A stretch of 64,000 nucleotides of DNA, from NCBI RefSeq assembly GCF_018279705.1, contig NZ_CP036498.1, positions 2,063,001-2,127,000 of the forward strand, in the 5' to 3' direction. The notes below the pieces were generated by a model. That model was not told the DNA's origin, ran no database searches, and saw nothing but the letters and a program-made list of their open reading frames with translations. A program made the translations under genes and the position numbers. Origin of the DNA: Tardiphaga alba. GTDB taxonomy: Bacteria > Pseudomonadota > Alphaproteobacteria > Rhizobiales > Xanthobacteraceae. Positions 1 to 8,221 of the stretch are shown here, piece after piece. Each line of letters begins with the position of its first letter. The first letter of the stretch is position 1.

Positions 1-895
1 GGCGAACGGGCAGCAGGCTCGTTCCGACGCCGACCGATGTATAGCCCGCGAGCTTCTCGTGCTGCCACGCGCCTTTGCCCATATGACGCGGCAGCACGGC
101 TTCCAGCTTGATGGCATAGCCACCGGGCAGACAGAGTTGGCCGCCATGGGTGTGGCCGCTCAGCATGAAATCGAAGCCATGCTCGGCCGCCTCGGCGTAA
201 GTCTCCGGCGTATGCGACAGCAGGATCGAAAAGGCGTCGCGCGGTATCTGCGACGCGACCATCGGGATGTCATCGGCGAGGTAGAAATGCGGATCGTCGA
301 CACCGGCGAGATAGATGCTGTCACCGCCACGGGTGATGGTTTCGACCTCGTTGAACAGCATGCGGATGCCCATGGCTTCCAGCGCCGGAGTCATGCGGAT
401 GCTGTCGTGATTGCCGAGGATGCCGTAGACGGGATCGCGTAACTTGGCGCGCAACTCGCCGACACCATCCACGGCGCGTTGATAAGGTCCATAGGTGTTG
501 CCGCGATAGTCGCCAGTGAGCACGCAGATGTCGTAGCTGAGATCGCCGACGAATGAGACGAGGTGGCGCAAAGCTTCCTCGCTGATGTCCACGTGTAGAT
601 CGCTGATATGCAGGATCGTGAAACCATCGAAGGACGCAGGCAGGCGATCGGAGACGACGGTGTTCTCGCGGACCGATACACGATCGGCCTCGCGGCGCGC
701 ACGGCTATAAAGACCGGTGAGCTTCAGCGCCATGCGCACGATCGGTGGCGCGGTGAGCCAGTTTTCCAGATTGAAGAACAGGCGCCCCTGGCCGAACAGC
801 TGATGGTCGCGATGGGTTTCGATCTCCAGCCGCTTCTGCACATGCGTAGCGCCGATACGATCGATCAGGCTCTGGAGTGACGGATCGTCGGTCAT
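1..895 (-). CDS. Metallophosphoesterase (calcineurin-like), 3' end outside the window
   Basis: The minus strand reads open from an ATG at 895 to the window edge, about 298 codons, so only the C-terminal tail is missing. Conserved metal-binding blocks of the calcineurin-like phosphoesterase fold appear in order: ISDLH near residue 97, GDYRGN near 127, GNHD near 161, SHTPE near 225 and GHTHGGQ near 247. The N-terminal 90 residues hold no membrane anchor that I can see. The block order and GHTHGGQ ending resemble YkuE-type enzymes, which cleave phosphoester bonds in lipids or nucleotides; the substrate cannot be told from sequence. It is the farthest gene downstream on the minus strand after the GlcG-like gene, separated by a small inverted repeat. 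Confidence 0.88.
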   Translation of the reverse strand, partial: MTDDPSLQSLIDRIGATHVQKRLEIETHRDHQLFGQGRLFFNLENWLTAPPIVRMALKLTGLYSRARREADRVSVRENTVVSDRLPASFDGFTILHISDLHVDISEEALRHLVSFVGDLSYDICVLTGDYRGNTYGPYQRAVDGVGELRAKLRDPVYGILGNHDSIRMTPALEAMGIRMLFNEVETITRGGDSIYLAGVDDPHFYLADDIPMVASQIPRDAFSILLSHTPETYAEAAEHGFDFMLSGHTHGGQLCLPGGYAIKLEAVLPRHMGKGAWQHEKLAGYTSVGVGTSLLPVR

Positions 896-917
896 GGGAG
901 AGCCGCTCAACAGTCTC

Positions 918-957
918 GGGTGCAGGATGGATCGCGCGACGCGCCCATCCTACACCC
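918..957. repeat. Imperfect inverted repeat between metallophosphoesterase and GlcG genes
   Basis: Arms of 13 bp (918-930 and 945-957) match with one mismatch around a GC-rich 14-nt loop. The arm contains the GTAGGATGG-type sequence seen in dispersed bacterial intergenic palindromes. It lies between two minus-strand genes and could act as an mRNA hairpin; no T-run follows on the minus strand. Confidence 0.55.
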
Positions 958-976
958 GTATTGGGTAAAGCAAGTT

Positions 977-1408
977 CTAACCGGTCGAGGCCTTGAGACC
1001 GGCGGCCTCGATGCCGGCGACGCAGCAGATTTCGTCATTGTCCGACGTGTCGCCGGAAATGCCGATGGCGCCAAGCAGGCTGCCGGATGCATCGTGGATC
1101 AACACACCACCAGGCACAGGGATCAATGCGCCGCGGGCCATTGTGTTGACGGCGTCGATGAAGAAGGGCTGCTCTTCAGCGCGCTTGAACAGTGCACGCG
1201 AGCCGAGGCCCATGGCAAGTGCACCATAGGCTTTGCCATGCGCAACTTCGCCGCGCATCAGGCTGGTACCATCCTGCGCGATCGAGGCCTTCACGCAGCC
1301 GCGTGCGTCGAGCACGGTGATGGCCATCGGCTTCAGCTTCATCTCGATCACCTTGGCGAGCGCGGCGTCGAGAATCTTTCGGGCGGTGTCGAGCGTCAGG
1401 TCGGCCAT
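977..1408 (-). CDS. GlcG/HbpS-like heme-degrading-domain protein
   Basis: The 143-residue product has the typical length and features of the GlcG/HbpS family: an N-terminal helix, the ITVLDARG strand, the GKAYGALAMG helix, a PGGVLI segment and a closing GAIGISGDTSDND segment. Family members bind small ligands or heme and are often encoded beside glycolate or lactate oxidase genes; their biochemical role is unclear. It starts 11 nt after the stop of the large FAD/Fe-S dehydrogenase and is probably in the same transcript, which supports a link to 2-hydroxyacid oxidation. Confidence 0.87.
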   Translation of the reverse strand: MADLTLDTARKILDAALAKVIEMKLKPMAITVLDARGCVKASIAQDGTSLMRGEVAHGKAYGALAMGLGSRALFKRAEEQPFFIDAVNTMARGALIPVPGGVLIHDASGSLLGAIGISGDTSDNDEICCVAGIEAAGLKASTG

Positions 1409-1419
1409 ATGATGTTTCC

Positions 1420-4395
1420 TCAGTGTGATGCAGAAGACTGCGTGGTCGATGTGGCATTGTCGAGGCTCATCGCCAGCACGCGGGCGACATGCAGTGCCTC
1501 ACGCGGCGTGCCATCGGCAATCTGGTGGCGGCACGACGTGCCATCGGCGACAATGAGCGTGTCCGGATCGGCCTTGCGCACGGCGGGTAGCAACGAGGCT
1601 TCGGCCATCTGGATCGAAACATCATAGGTCTCGGCGCCGTAGCCGAATGCGCCGGCCATGCCGCAGCAGCTGGATTCGATGGTCTCGACCTTGAGGTCGG
1701 GAATCAGGCGCAGCGCTTTTTCCACCGGCTTGAACGCGCCGAATGATTTCTGATGGCAGTGGCCATGCACCATCGCCTTGGGTGCGATCGGCTTGAGCGG
1801 AAGCTGCAGCCGGCCGGCCTCGGCCTCACGCACCAGAAACTCCTCGAACAGCATGGCGTGGGCACTGACGCTCTTTGCGGTGTCGTCCGAGCGCAGCGAC
1901 AGCAATTCGTCGCGCAGCGTCAGCAGGCAGCTCGGCTCCAGCCCGACGATCGGTACACCGCGCGCGGCAAAGGGTTCATAGGTGGCAACGAGACGATCGA
2001 GCTCGGCGCGTGCCTGATCGACAAGTCCTGCGGACAGGAACGTGCGGCCACAGCAGAGCGCGCGCGGGCTTCGATCGACCGCTTTCGGCATATGCACGCG
2101 ATAACCGCCCGCCGTCAGGACGCGCAGCGCATCGTCGAGATTTTCGCGCTCATAGATGCGGTTGAAGGTGTCGGCGAACAGCACGACCTCGTGGCCATCC
2201 GCAGGACCGACGACTTCGGCATCGGGATGGAACATATCGCTGCGCCAGGCGGGCAGGCTGCGCTTGGCGCTGATGCCGGTGAGGCGTTCGACGATATTGC
2301 GCAGGACAGGATGGTCGTTGCGCAAATTCATCAGCGGCGCGAGCTTCGCGGCGAACGGCGCGTAGCGTGGCAGGTAGCCGACGAGGCGGTCGCGCAGCGT
2401 CAGGCCGTGCTTTGCCGCCCGCGCGGCCAATACTTCGATCTTCATCTTCGCCATATCGACGCCGGTCGGACATTCATGGCGACACGCCTTGCAGGACACG
2501 CACAGTTTCATGGTGTCGGCCATGGCGTCGGAGGTCAGTGCGTCCGGTCCGAGCTGGCCAGAGATCGCCAGCCGCAAGGTGTTGGCGCGACCGCGCGTGA
2601 CATCCTTCTCGTTGCGGGTGGCGCGATAGGACGGGCACATCACGCCGCCTTCGAGCTTCCGGCACGTGCCGTTGTTGTTGCACATCTCGATGGCGCCCTG
2701 CAGCCCACCGCCTGCGCCGAGCCATGCGGACCAGTCGAGCGCGGTCTGGAGGTCGCCGACGCGATAGTCCGGGGCGTAACGGAACAGCGAGCGATCATCC
2801 ATCTTCGGCGGATCGACGATCTTGCCGGGATTGAGGATGCCCTTGGGATCGAAGCGCTTCTTCACCTCGGTGAAGTCGTCGATGATGCGTTCGCCGAACA
2901 TCTCGGCGTGGAATTCCGAGCGGACGAGGCCGTCGCCGTGTTCGCCGGAATGCGAACCCTTGTATTCGCGCACCATGTCGAAGGCTTCTTCGGCGATGGC
3001 GCGCATCGCCTTGACGTCCTTGTCGAGCTTCAGGTTCAGCACCGGGCGCACATGCAGGCAGCCTTCGGACGCATGCGCATACATGGTGCCGGAGGTGCCG
3101 TGCTTGGCGAATACGCCGAGCAGACGCTCAGTGTAGTCGGCGAGATGCGGCAGCGGAACCGCGCAATCCTCGATGAAGGAGACCGGCTTGCCGTCCTGCT
3201 TCATGGACATCATGACATTGAGGCCGGCCGCGCGGAATTCGGCGATGCCGGACTGTAATGCGGGGTCGGTGACCTCGACCACGCCGCCCCACTTACGCTG
3301 CGGATTGTCCCAGCCGAAGCCGAGGTCGCCCATCAGTTCGCCAAGCTCTTTCAGCTTGGCGGCATTGGCAGCGTGGTCTTCCTCCGCAAACTCCACAATT
3401 AGCAGCGCATCGGGATCGCCGCGCACGGCGCTCTTAATGATCGTCTGGAACATGGCGATGTCGCGGCCGAGCGAAATCATAGTGCGATCGACGAGTTCGA
3501 CCGCAATCGGCTTCAGCTTGACGAGATGCTGGGTCGCATCCATCGCCTCGTAGAAGCTGCCGAAATGGCAGACGCCGAGCGCCTTGTTGCCGATCAGCGG
3601 CCACAGCTTCAGTTCGACCTGCGTGGTGAAGGCGAGGGTGCCTTCGGAGCCGACCAGCAGATGCGCAAGATTGTTCGGCGTATTGCGCGGCACCAGCGCA
3701 TCGAGATTATAGCCGCCGACCCGGCGCTGCACCTGCGGAAAGCGCGCAGCGATCTCCTGCGCCTCGCGCTCGCCAAGCGCCAGCATCTCACGGAAAAGAG
3801 CAGGCGCATCGTCGCTGGGATCGATCTCGCCGAAATGGAGCTGTGTGCCATCGACCAGTGCGGCGTCCATGGCAATCGTGTTGTCGCGCATGGTGCCGTA
3901 GCGCAGCGACCGGCCACCGCAGCTATTATTGCCGGCCATGCCGCCGATGGTGGCGCGCGAGGCGGTGGAGACATCGACGGGAAACCACAGCCCGTGCTTC
4001 TTCAATTGCTGGTTGAGGTCATCGAGCACGATCCCGGGTTCTACGATACAAGTGCGGTTCTCGACGTCGACCGAAATCAGTTTGTTAAGGTGCTTCGACA
4101 GGTCGATGACGATGCCTTCATTGACCGTCTGCCCGCATTGCGACGTGCCGCCGCCGCGCGGGGTGACCACACGGCCGTCGTCGCGGCAGATCGCCATGGC
4201 ATCAAGCGCCTCGTCGATGGTGCGGGGGACGACCACGCCGAACGGCATGATCTGGTAGAAGGATGCATCGGTCGCGTAGCGGCCGCGATTAAACGCGTCG
4301 AAAAAGACGTCGCCGGTGACGGCGCCTGCGAGCCGGGCGGCCAATGCGCTGTCAGCTGCCGAACTACGGATCGTCACGGCACGCTTGGTCGCCAT
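1420..4395 (-). CDS. FAD-binding and Fe-S-binding 2-hydroxyacid dehydrogenase (GlcD-GlcF-type fusion, YdiJ-like)
   Basis: This 991-residue protein joins a GlcD-like FAD_binding_4 domain (residues about 30-270, with PRGGGTSQCGQTVN), a C-terminal FAD-oxidase domain (about 270-550, with HSGEHGDG) and a GlcF-like Fe-S part. The Fe-S part has a cysteine set around CNNNGTCRK, a CVSCKACRHECPTGVD cluster motif and two CCG-type segments (GHCHQKS, SSCCGMAGAFGY). The architecture and length fit D-lactate or D-2-hydroxyglutarate dehydrogenases of the YdiJ type, which pass electrons from a 2-hydroxyacid to an acceptor. The exact substrate is not determined. The neighbouring GlcG-like gene and the divergent glyoxylate-type aminotransferase suggest glycolate/glyoxylate or related hydroxyacid metabolism. 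Confidence 0.9.
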   Translation of the reverse strand: MATKRAVTIRSSAADSALAARLAGAVTGDVFFDAFNRGRYATDASFYQIMPFGVVVPRTIDEALDAMAICRDDGRVVTPRGGGTSQCGQTVNEGIVIDLSKHLNKLISVDVENRTCIVEPGIVLDDLNQQLKKHGLWFPVDVSTASRATIGGMAGNNSCGGRSLRYGTMRDNTIAMDAALVDGTQLHFGEIDPSDDAPALFREMLALGEREAQEIAARFPQVQRRVGGYNLDALVPRNTPNNLAHLLVGSEGTLAFTTQVELKLWPLIGNKALGVCHFGSFYEAMDATQHLVKLKPIAVELVDRTMISLGRDIAMFQTIIKSAVRGDPDALLIVEFAEEDHAANAAKLKELGELMGDLGFGWDNPQRKWGGVVEVTDPALQSGIAEFRAAGLNVMMSMKQDGKPVSFIEDCAVPLPHLADYTERLLGVFAKHGTSGTMYAHASEGCLHVRPVLNLKLDKDVKAMRAIAEEAFDMVREYKGSHSGEHGDGLVRSEFHAEMFGERIIDDFTEVKKRFDPKGILNPGKIVDPPKMDDRSLFRYAPDYRVGDLQTALDWSAWLGAGGGLQGAIEMCNNNGTCRKLEGGVMCPSYRATRNEKDVTRGRANTLRLAISGQLGPDALTSDAMADTMKLCVSCKACRHECPTGVDMAKMKIEVLAARAAKHGLTLRDRLVGYLPRYAPFAAKLAPLMNLRNDHPVLRNIVERLTGISAKRSLPAWRSDMFHPDAEVVGPADGHEVVLFADTFNRIYERENLDDALRVLTAGGYRVHMPKAVDRSPRALCCGRTFLSAGLVDQARAELDRLVATYEPFAARGVPIVGLEPSCLLTLRDELLSLRSDDTAKSVSAHAMLFEEFLVREAEAGRLQLPLKPIAPKAMVHGHCHQKSFGAFKPVEKALRLIPDLKVETIESSCCGMAGAFGYGAETYDVSIQMAEASLLPAVRKADPDTLIVADGTSCRHQIADGTPREALHVARVLAMSLDNATSTTQSSASH

Positions 4396-4746
4396 TCGCT
4401 AAAGTCTCTTGTCGTGAGTCTCATGTTACGAAAGTTTGTCTTTGCATCGAGGTCCGGCCTTGGCAAGGAATCCCTTTGTAAGAATTCCCTTGGCAAAAAA
4501 TCCTTGGCAAAAAATCCTCGGCAAGAAATCCTTGGCAACACGCCGCCAATCCGGCAATCGAAAGATCATGTGGTCGCGCCAGAGGCCGCTTGGGCGTTTG
4601 TGCGGTGCATGATCGAAAGCCAGCCGCCGGATGCAAATATCGACTCGAAGAAGTGTCTGGCATAATGTATACCAATCCCCGGGACAACGTCCTTCACAGG
4701 TGAATTCGCGGGCATTGAATCAGGAAAATCTCGGGGAGAACGTCAC
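4396..4746. promoter_or_regulatory. Divergent intergenic region between FAD dehydrogenase and aminotransferase
   Basis: This 351-bp gap separates divergent start codons and must hold the promoters of both genes. It contains the 14-15 bp tandem repeats listed separately (4460-4540). A Shine-Dalgarno-like GGGGAGAA lies just before the aminotransferase ATG. I could not pick out a convincing -35/-10 pair, and the short ORFs here lack any family signature. Confidence 0.5.
4460..4540. repeat. Short tandem repeat, about 5.5 units of 14-15 bp
   Basis: Five consecutive units (4460-4474, 4475-4489, 4490-4503, 4504-4517, 4518-4531) follow the consensus TTGGCAAGAAATCC, with a partial sixth starting at 4532. 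Units three and four are identical. The block is AT-rich compared with its surroundings and sits in the divergent promoter region, so it could be regulator-binding iterons or a slippage-prone microsatellite. Confidence 0.85.
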
Positions 4747-5946
4747 ATGACCGTACATACCGGAAGGCATTTTCTGCAGATACCAGGCCCCACCAATGTG
4801 CCCGACCGGGTGCTGCGGGCCATGGACATGCCGACGCTGGACCATCGCGGTCCGGAATTCGCCGAGCTCGGCATGCATGTGCTGGCCGCGATGCAGCGCG
4901 TGTTCCGCACCAAGCAGCCGGTGATGATTTATCCGTCGTCGGGGACGGGCGCCTGGGAAGCGGCGATCGTCAACACGCTGTCGCCGGGCGACAAGGTGCT
5001 GATGGCCGAGACCGGCCAGTTCGCCACGCTGTGGCGGAACCTGGCCGAGCGCTTCAAGCTCGATATCGATTTTGTGCCGGGTGACTGGCGCCATGGCGCC
5101 GATCTCGCCGAAATCGAAAAGCGCCTCGCGGCCGACAAAGCCCATGCCATCAAGGCGGTGATGATCGTCCATAACGAGACGTCGACGGGTTGCGTCACCT
5201 ATCCGCTGGATGTGCGCAAGATCCTCGACCGCGTCAGCCATCCCGCTTTGCTGATGGTCGATACCGTCTCGGGCCTCGGCTCGCTGGAATACGAACACGA
5301 TGCCTGGGGCATCGACGTGTCCGTGGCGGGCTCGCAGAAGGGCCTGATGCTGCCGCCGGGCCTCGGCTTCAATGCCGTCTCGGAAAAGGCCCTGGAGGCC
5401 TCCAAGGCCAATCAGTCCTTCCGTTCCTACTGGGACTGGCAGGAGATCATCGCGGCCAACAAGCTCGGCTCCTGGCCCTACACGCCCGCCACCAATCTGC
5501 TCTATGCGCTGAAGGAAGCGGTGGCGATGCTGGAGGAGGAGGGGCTCGACAACGTGTTCGCCCGCCACAAGCGCCATGGCGCTGCCGCCCGCGCGGCCGT
5601 GAAGGCCTGGGGTCTCGAGACCGTGCCAGTCGAGGCGCAGGATCATTCGCCCGCGCTGACCGCCGTGCTGATGCCCGAAGGCCATGACGCGGATGCGTTC
5701 CGCAAGCTCGTGCTCGAGAATTTCGACATGTCGCTCGGCACCGGTCTCAACAAGTGGAAGGGCAAGATCTTCCGCATTGGCCATATCGGTCACTTCAACG
5801 ACCTGATGCTGATGGGCACGCTGGCCGGCGTGGAAATGGGCCTCGCCGTCGCCAAGGTCCCGCATCGCGCTGGTGGCGTGATGGCGGCGATGGATGTGCT
5901 GACCGGCAAGAGCGTGGTGCCGATGCAGAAGGCCGCAGTGGCCTGA
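4747..5946 (+). CDS. PLP-dependent aminotransferase, alanine/serine-glyoxylate type
   Basis: The 399-residue protein is a class V aminotransferase of the alanine-glyoxylate / serine-glyoxylate group. It opens with FLQIPGPTNVP and DHRGPEF, has the SSGTGAWEA phosphate-binding loop, the VDTVSGLGS segment and GSQKGLM, in which Lys198 is the expected PLP lysine. FRIGHIGHFN near residue 340 is also typical. Such enzymes move an amino group from serine or alanine to glyoxylate, giving glycine. The substrate choice is inferred. The start follows a GGGGAGAA ribosome site. The divergent 2-hydroxyacid dehydrogenase could supply or consume a related oxoacid. Confidence 0.9.
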   Translation: MTVHTGRHFLQIPGPTNVPDRVLRAMDMPTLDHRGPEFAELGMHVLAAMQRVFRTKQPVMIYPSSGTGAWEAAIVNTLSPGDKVLMAETGQFATLWRNLAERFKLDIDFVPGDWRHGADLAEIEKRLAADKAHAIKAVMIVHNETSTGCVTYPLDVRKILDRVSHPALLMVDTVSGLGSLEYEHDAWGIDVSVAGSQKGLMLPPGLGFNAVSEKALEASKANQSFRSYWDWQEIIAANKLGSWPYTPATNLLYALKEAVAMLEEEGLDNVFARHKRHGAAARAAVKAWGLETVPVEAQDHSPALTAVLMPEGHDADAFRKLVLENFDMSLGTGLNKWKGKIFRIGHIGHFNDLMLMGTLAGVEMGLAVAKVPHRAGGVMAAMDVLTGKSVVPMQKAAVA

Positions 5947-5990
5947 GGCTGCATGCCGCCTTTGCTGTGGCGGCCTAACAATCGCAATGA

Positions 5991-6018
5991 GGCTGGAGCA
6001 TAATCGCTCCAGCCTTTT
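5991..6018 (+). terminator. Rho-independent terminator after aminotransferase
   Basis: A perfect 9-bp stem (GGCTGGAGC / GCTCCAGCC), 6-nt loop, and then TTTT. It lies 45 nt after the aminotransferase stop and before the next start, so the enoyl-CoA hydratase-like gene probably has its own promoter or depends on read-through. Confidence 0.8.
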
Positions 6019-6059
6019 CCATTTGGCGGAACCAGACCGCCGTTCAAGAAAGATCCGTG

Positions 6060-6851
6060 ATGACCGAGCCCGCCAGCGACAACCTGCTGTATTCCGTCGA
6101 GGACGGCATCGCCAGGATCACCTTCAACCGCCCGCAGGCGCGCAACGCGATGCTGTTCTCCATGTATGAGCGCATGGCGGAGATCTGCCAGGCCGCCAAT
6201 GACGATCGCTCCATCAAGGCGATCATCCTCACGGGCACCGGCGACAAGGCCTTCGCCTCGGGCACTGATATCTCCCAGTTCCGCGAATTCAAGACGGCGC
6301 AGGATGCGCTTGATTACGAGGCGCGGATCGACCGCGTGCTGACCGCGCTGGAGACCTGCCGGGTGCCGACCATCGCGGCCATTGCGGGCGCCTGCACCGG
6401 CGGCGGTGCCGGCATTGCCGCCTGCTGCGACCTGCGCATCGGCACGGCGGCGACGCGCATGGGGTTCCCGATCGCGCGCACGCTCGGCAATTGCCTGTCG
6501 ATGTCGAATATTAGCCGCGTGATGTCGCTGGTGGGGCCCGCGCGGACCAAGGACATGATCTTCACCGCACGCCTGATCGAGGCCGACGAGGCACTGGCGC
6601 TCGGGCTCATCAATGAGATCGTCCCCGATGTGGAGACGCTGCAGCGCCGCGCGCTTGAACTCGCGCAACTGGTGGCGAGCCATGCGCCGCTCACGCTCGA
6701 AGTGACCAAGGAAGCCGTGCGTCGCCTGCGCAAGACGCTCACCCGTGATGAGGGCCAGGACCTCGTGCTCAAGGCCTATATGAGCGCGGATTTCCGCGAG
6801 GGCATGGATGCCTTCCTGAACAAGCGCAAGCCAAACTGGCAAGGCAAGTAA
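6060..6851 (+). CDS. Enoyl-CoA hydratase/isomerase family protein
   Basis: The 263-residue crotonase-fold protein has the usual NRPQARNAM opening, the ASGTDISQF CoA-pocket motif (residues about 65-75) and the GACTGGGAGIAACCDLRIG oxyanion-hole region. In classical hydratases two glutamates act on the substrate; here the first position reads FPIARTLG with no Glu, and the second is Asp in the TKDMIFTAR helix. It is therefore unlikely to be a standard hydratase and may be an isomerase, hydrolase or lyase of the superfamily. The ATG at 6060 is preferred over the GTG directly before it because of spacing from the AAGAAAG ribosome site. A strong terminator follows. Confidence 0.87.
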   Translation: MTEPASDNLLYSVEDGIARITFNRPQARNAMLFSMYERMAEICQAANDDRSIKAIILTGTGDKAFASGTDISQFREFKTAQDALDYEARIDRVLTALETCRVPTIAAIAGACTGGGAGIAACCDLRIGTAATRMGFPIARTLGNCLSMSNISRVMSLVGPARTKDMIFTARLIEADEALALGLINEIVPDVETLQRRALELAQLVASHAPLTLEVTKEAVRRLRKTLTRDEGQDLVLKAYMSADFREGMDAFLNKRKPNWQGK

Positions 6852-6871
6852 CCCGCGCAAATAACAGGCAA

Positions 6872-6899
6872 GGGGCCGTCCGCAGGGCGGCCCCTTTTT
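6872..6899 (+). terminator. Rho-independent terminator after enoyl-CoA hydratase-family gene
   Basis: A 10-bp GC-rich stem (GGGGCCGTCC / GGGCGGCCCC, one G-U pair), a 3-nt loop and five T residues, 20 nt after the stop codon. It separates this gene from the downstream transporter operon. Confidence 0.9.
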
Positions 6900-7045
6900 G
6901 CGTCGCATGACAGGCGACCCCTGACCAAAGTCTCCCCGACCATGCATCAGGCGCGCTTGATGTGATCTAAAATACCCCTCACAATAGAACCAACCAAAAG
7001 TGGCGGACACTCCTCAACGTCCGCTGGGGCCACAGGGAAGAAACA

Positions 7046-8056
7046 ATGTCCAGATCTATCGGCGTGAAGTCGATCTGCGCCACAGCTGCGCTTGCGGTCG
7101 CGATGGCTGCAACCTCCGCTCTTACGCCGGCACGGGCGTGGGAGCCCACCAAACCCATCGAAATCGTTGTCGCGGCCGGTGCGGGCGGCGCGTCGGACCA
7201 GATGGCGCGGATGATGCAGGCCGCGATCCAGAAGAACAATCTGACCAAGACGCCGGTGGTGGTCTCGCTGAAGGGCGCAGCCTCCGGCGGCGAAGCGCTG
7301 ATCTATATGAAGTCCGGCGAAGGTGATCCGAGCAAGGTGCTGATCGCCTATTCGCTGATCTACATGCTGCCGCTATCGGCGAAAATCCCGTTCAACTGGC
7401 GCGACCTGACGCCAGTGTCGGTGGTGGCGATGGACCAGTTCGTGCTCTGGGACAATGCCAAGGGCCCGAAGACGGTGAAGGAATTCGTCGAGGCAGCGAA
7501 GGCCGCGTCGTCGCCGTTCAAGATGGGCGGCACCGGCTCGAAGCGTGAAGACCACGTACTCACGGTGTTCATGGAAAAGAAGACCGGCGCCAAATTCTCC
7601 TATCTGCCCTACAAGTCCGGCGGTGAAGCGGCGACCCAGCTGGTCGGCGAGCACACCGAAGCCAATGTCAACAATCCATCCGAAAATCTCGAAGTCTGGC
7701 GCGCCGGCCAGGTACGTGCGCTGTGCGTGTTCGACAAGGAACGCATCACCTACAAGGCCAAGGTCACCGACACGCAGTCGTGGAACGACATCCCGACTTG
7801 TAAGGAAGAGGGGCTCGACGTGCAGTATCTGATGCTGCGCGCGCTGTTCCTGCCCGGCAAGGTGACCAAGGAGCAGCAGGCCTTCTATGTCGATCTGTTC
7901 GAGAAGGTGACCAAGACGCCCGAATACAAGGAATACATGGAGAAGCAGGCGTTGAAGCCGGTGTTCCTGAAGGGCGATGACATGATCAAGTTCCTCGAAG
8001 AAGACGATGCACTCAACAAGTCGCTGATGACCGAAGCAGGCTTCGTCGCGAAGTAA
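7046..8056 (+). CDS. tctC: Tripartite tricarboxylate transporter substrate-binding protein TctC (Bug family)
   Basis: The 336-residue protein starts with a clear signal peptide (basic MSRSIGVK, hydrophobic stretch, cleavage likely after ARA near residue 31). The mature part begins WEPTKPIEIVVAAGAGGASDQMAR, the strand-loop typical of Bug-type periplasmic solute receptors. Such proteins capture carboxylates, amides or other small acids in the periplasm and deliver them to TctA/TctB. The tctB and tctA genes follow directly, so this is a complete TTT system. The cargo cannot be told from sequence; the nearby CoA- and hydroxyacid-enzymes suggest an organic acid. Confidence 0.92.
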   Translation: MSRSIGVKSICATAALAVAMAATSALTPARAWEPTKPIEIVVAAGAGGASDQMARMMQAAIQKNNLTKTPVVVSLKGAASGGEALIYMKSGEGDPSKVLIAYSLIYMLPLSAKIPFNWRDLTPVSVVAMDQFVLWDNAKGPKTVKEFVEAAKAASSPFKMGGTGSKREDHVLTVFMEKKTGAKFSYLPYKSGGEAATQLVGEHTEANVNNPSENLEVWRAGQVRALCVFDKERITYKAKVTDTQSWNDIPTCKEEGLDVQYLMLRALFLPGKVTKEQQAFYVDLFEKVTKTPEYKEYMEKQALKPVFLKGDDMIKFLEEDDALNKSLMTEAGFVAK

Positions 8057-8065
8057 GTCTCTCAC

Positions 8066-8166
8066 TGTCATGCCCCGCGAAGGCGGGGCATCCAGTAGAC
8101 ACTGGCGCTGTTGGATCGCACAGGCATTGGCGTCTACTGGATCACCCGCTTTCGCGGGTGATGACA
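8066..8166. repeat. Nested palindromic intergenic element (35-bp inverted arms)
   Basis: Two 35-bp arms, 8066-8100 and 8132-8166, are inverted copies with the outer parts TGTCAT and ATCCAGTAGAC identical. The inner parts differ but each forms its own 7-bp hairpin (GCCCCGC-GAAG-GCGGGGC and CACCCGC-TTTC-GCGGGTG), so the substitutions are compensated. This is the pattern of a dispersed REP/BIME-type or non-autonomous element common between genes of Bradyrhizobiaceae. It sits in the tctC-tctB gap and may tune transcript stability of the receptor gene. Confidence 0.85.
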
Positions 8167-8221
8167 TGTTTCTTGGGTGCATTGTTCGCGCACCGCTTCC
8201 TCAGTCCCTAGAAGCTCGCTC

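Noticed and set aside
1753..3258. 501-codon plus-strand open frame
   Set aside because: It lies wholly antisense to the FAD/Fe-S dehydrogenase, which has clear motifs; the frame has no family signature and is typical of GC-rich antisense shadows.
3526..4665. 379-codon plus-strand open frame
   Set aside because: Antisense to the 5' half of the same dehydrogenase, and its tail only reads through the tandem repeats.
4720..5865. 381-codon minus-strand open frame
   Set aside because: Antisense to the PLP aminotransferase, histidine- and arginine-rich with no motif.
5790..7010. 406-codon minus-strand open frame
   Set aside because: Runs antisense to the aminotransferase end, a terminator and the crotonase-family gene; crossing a strong terminator makes it implausible.
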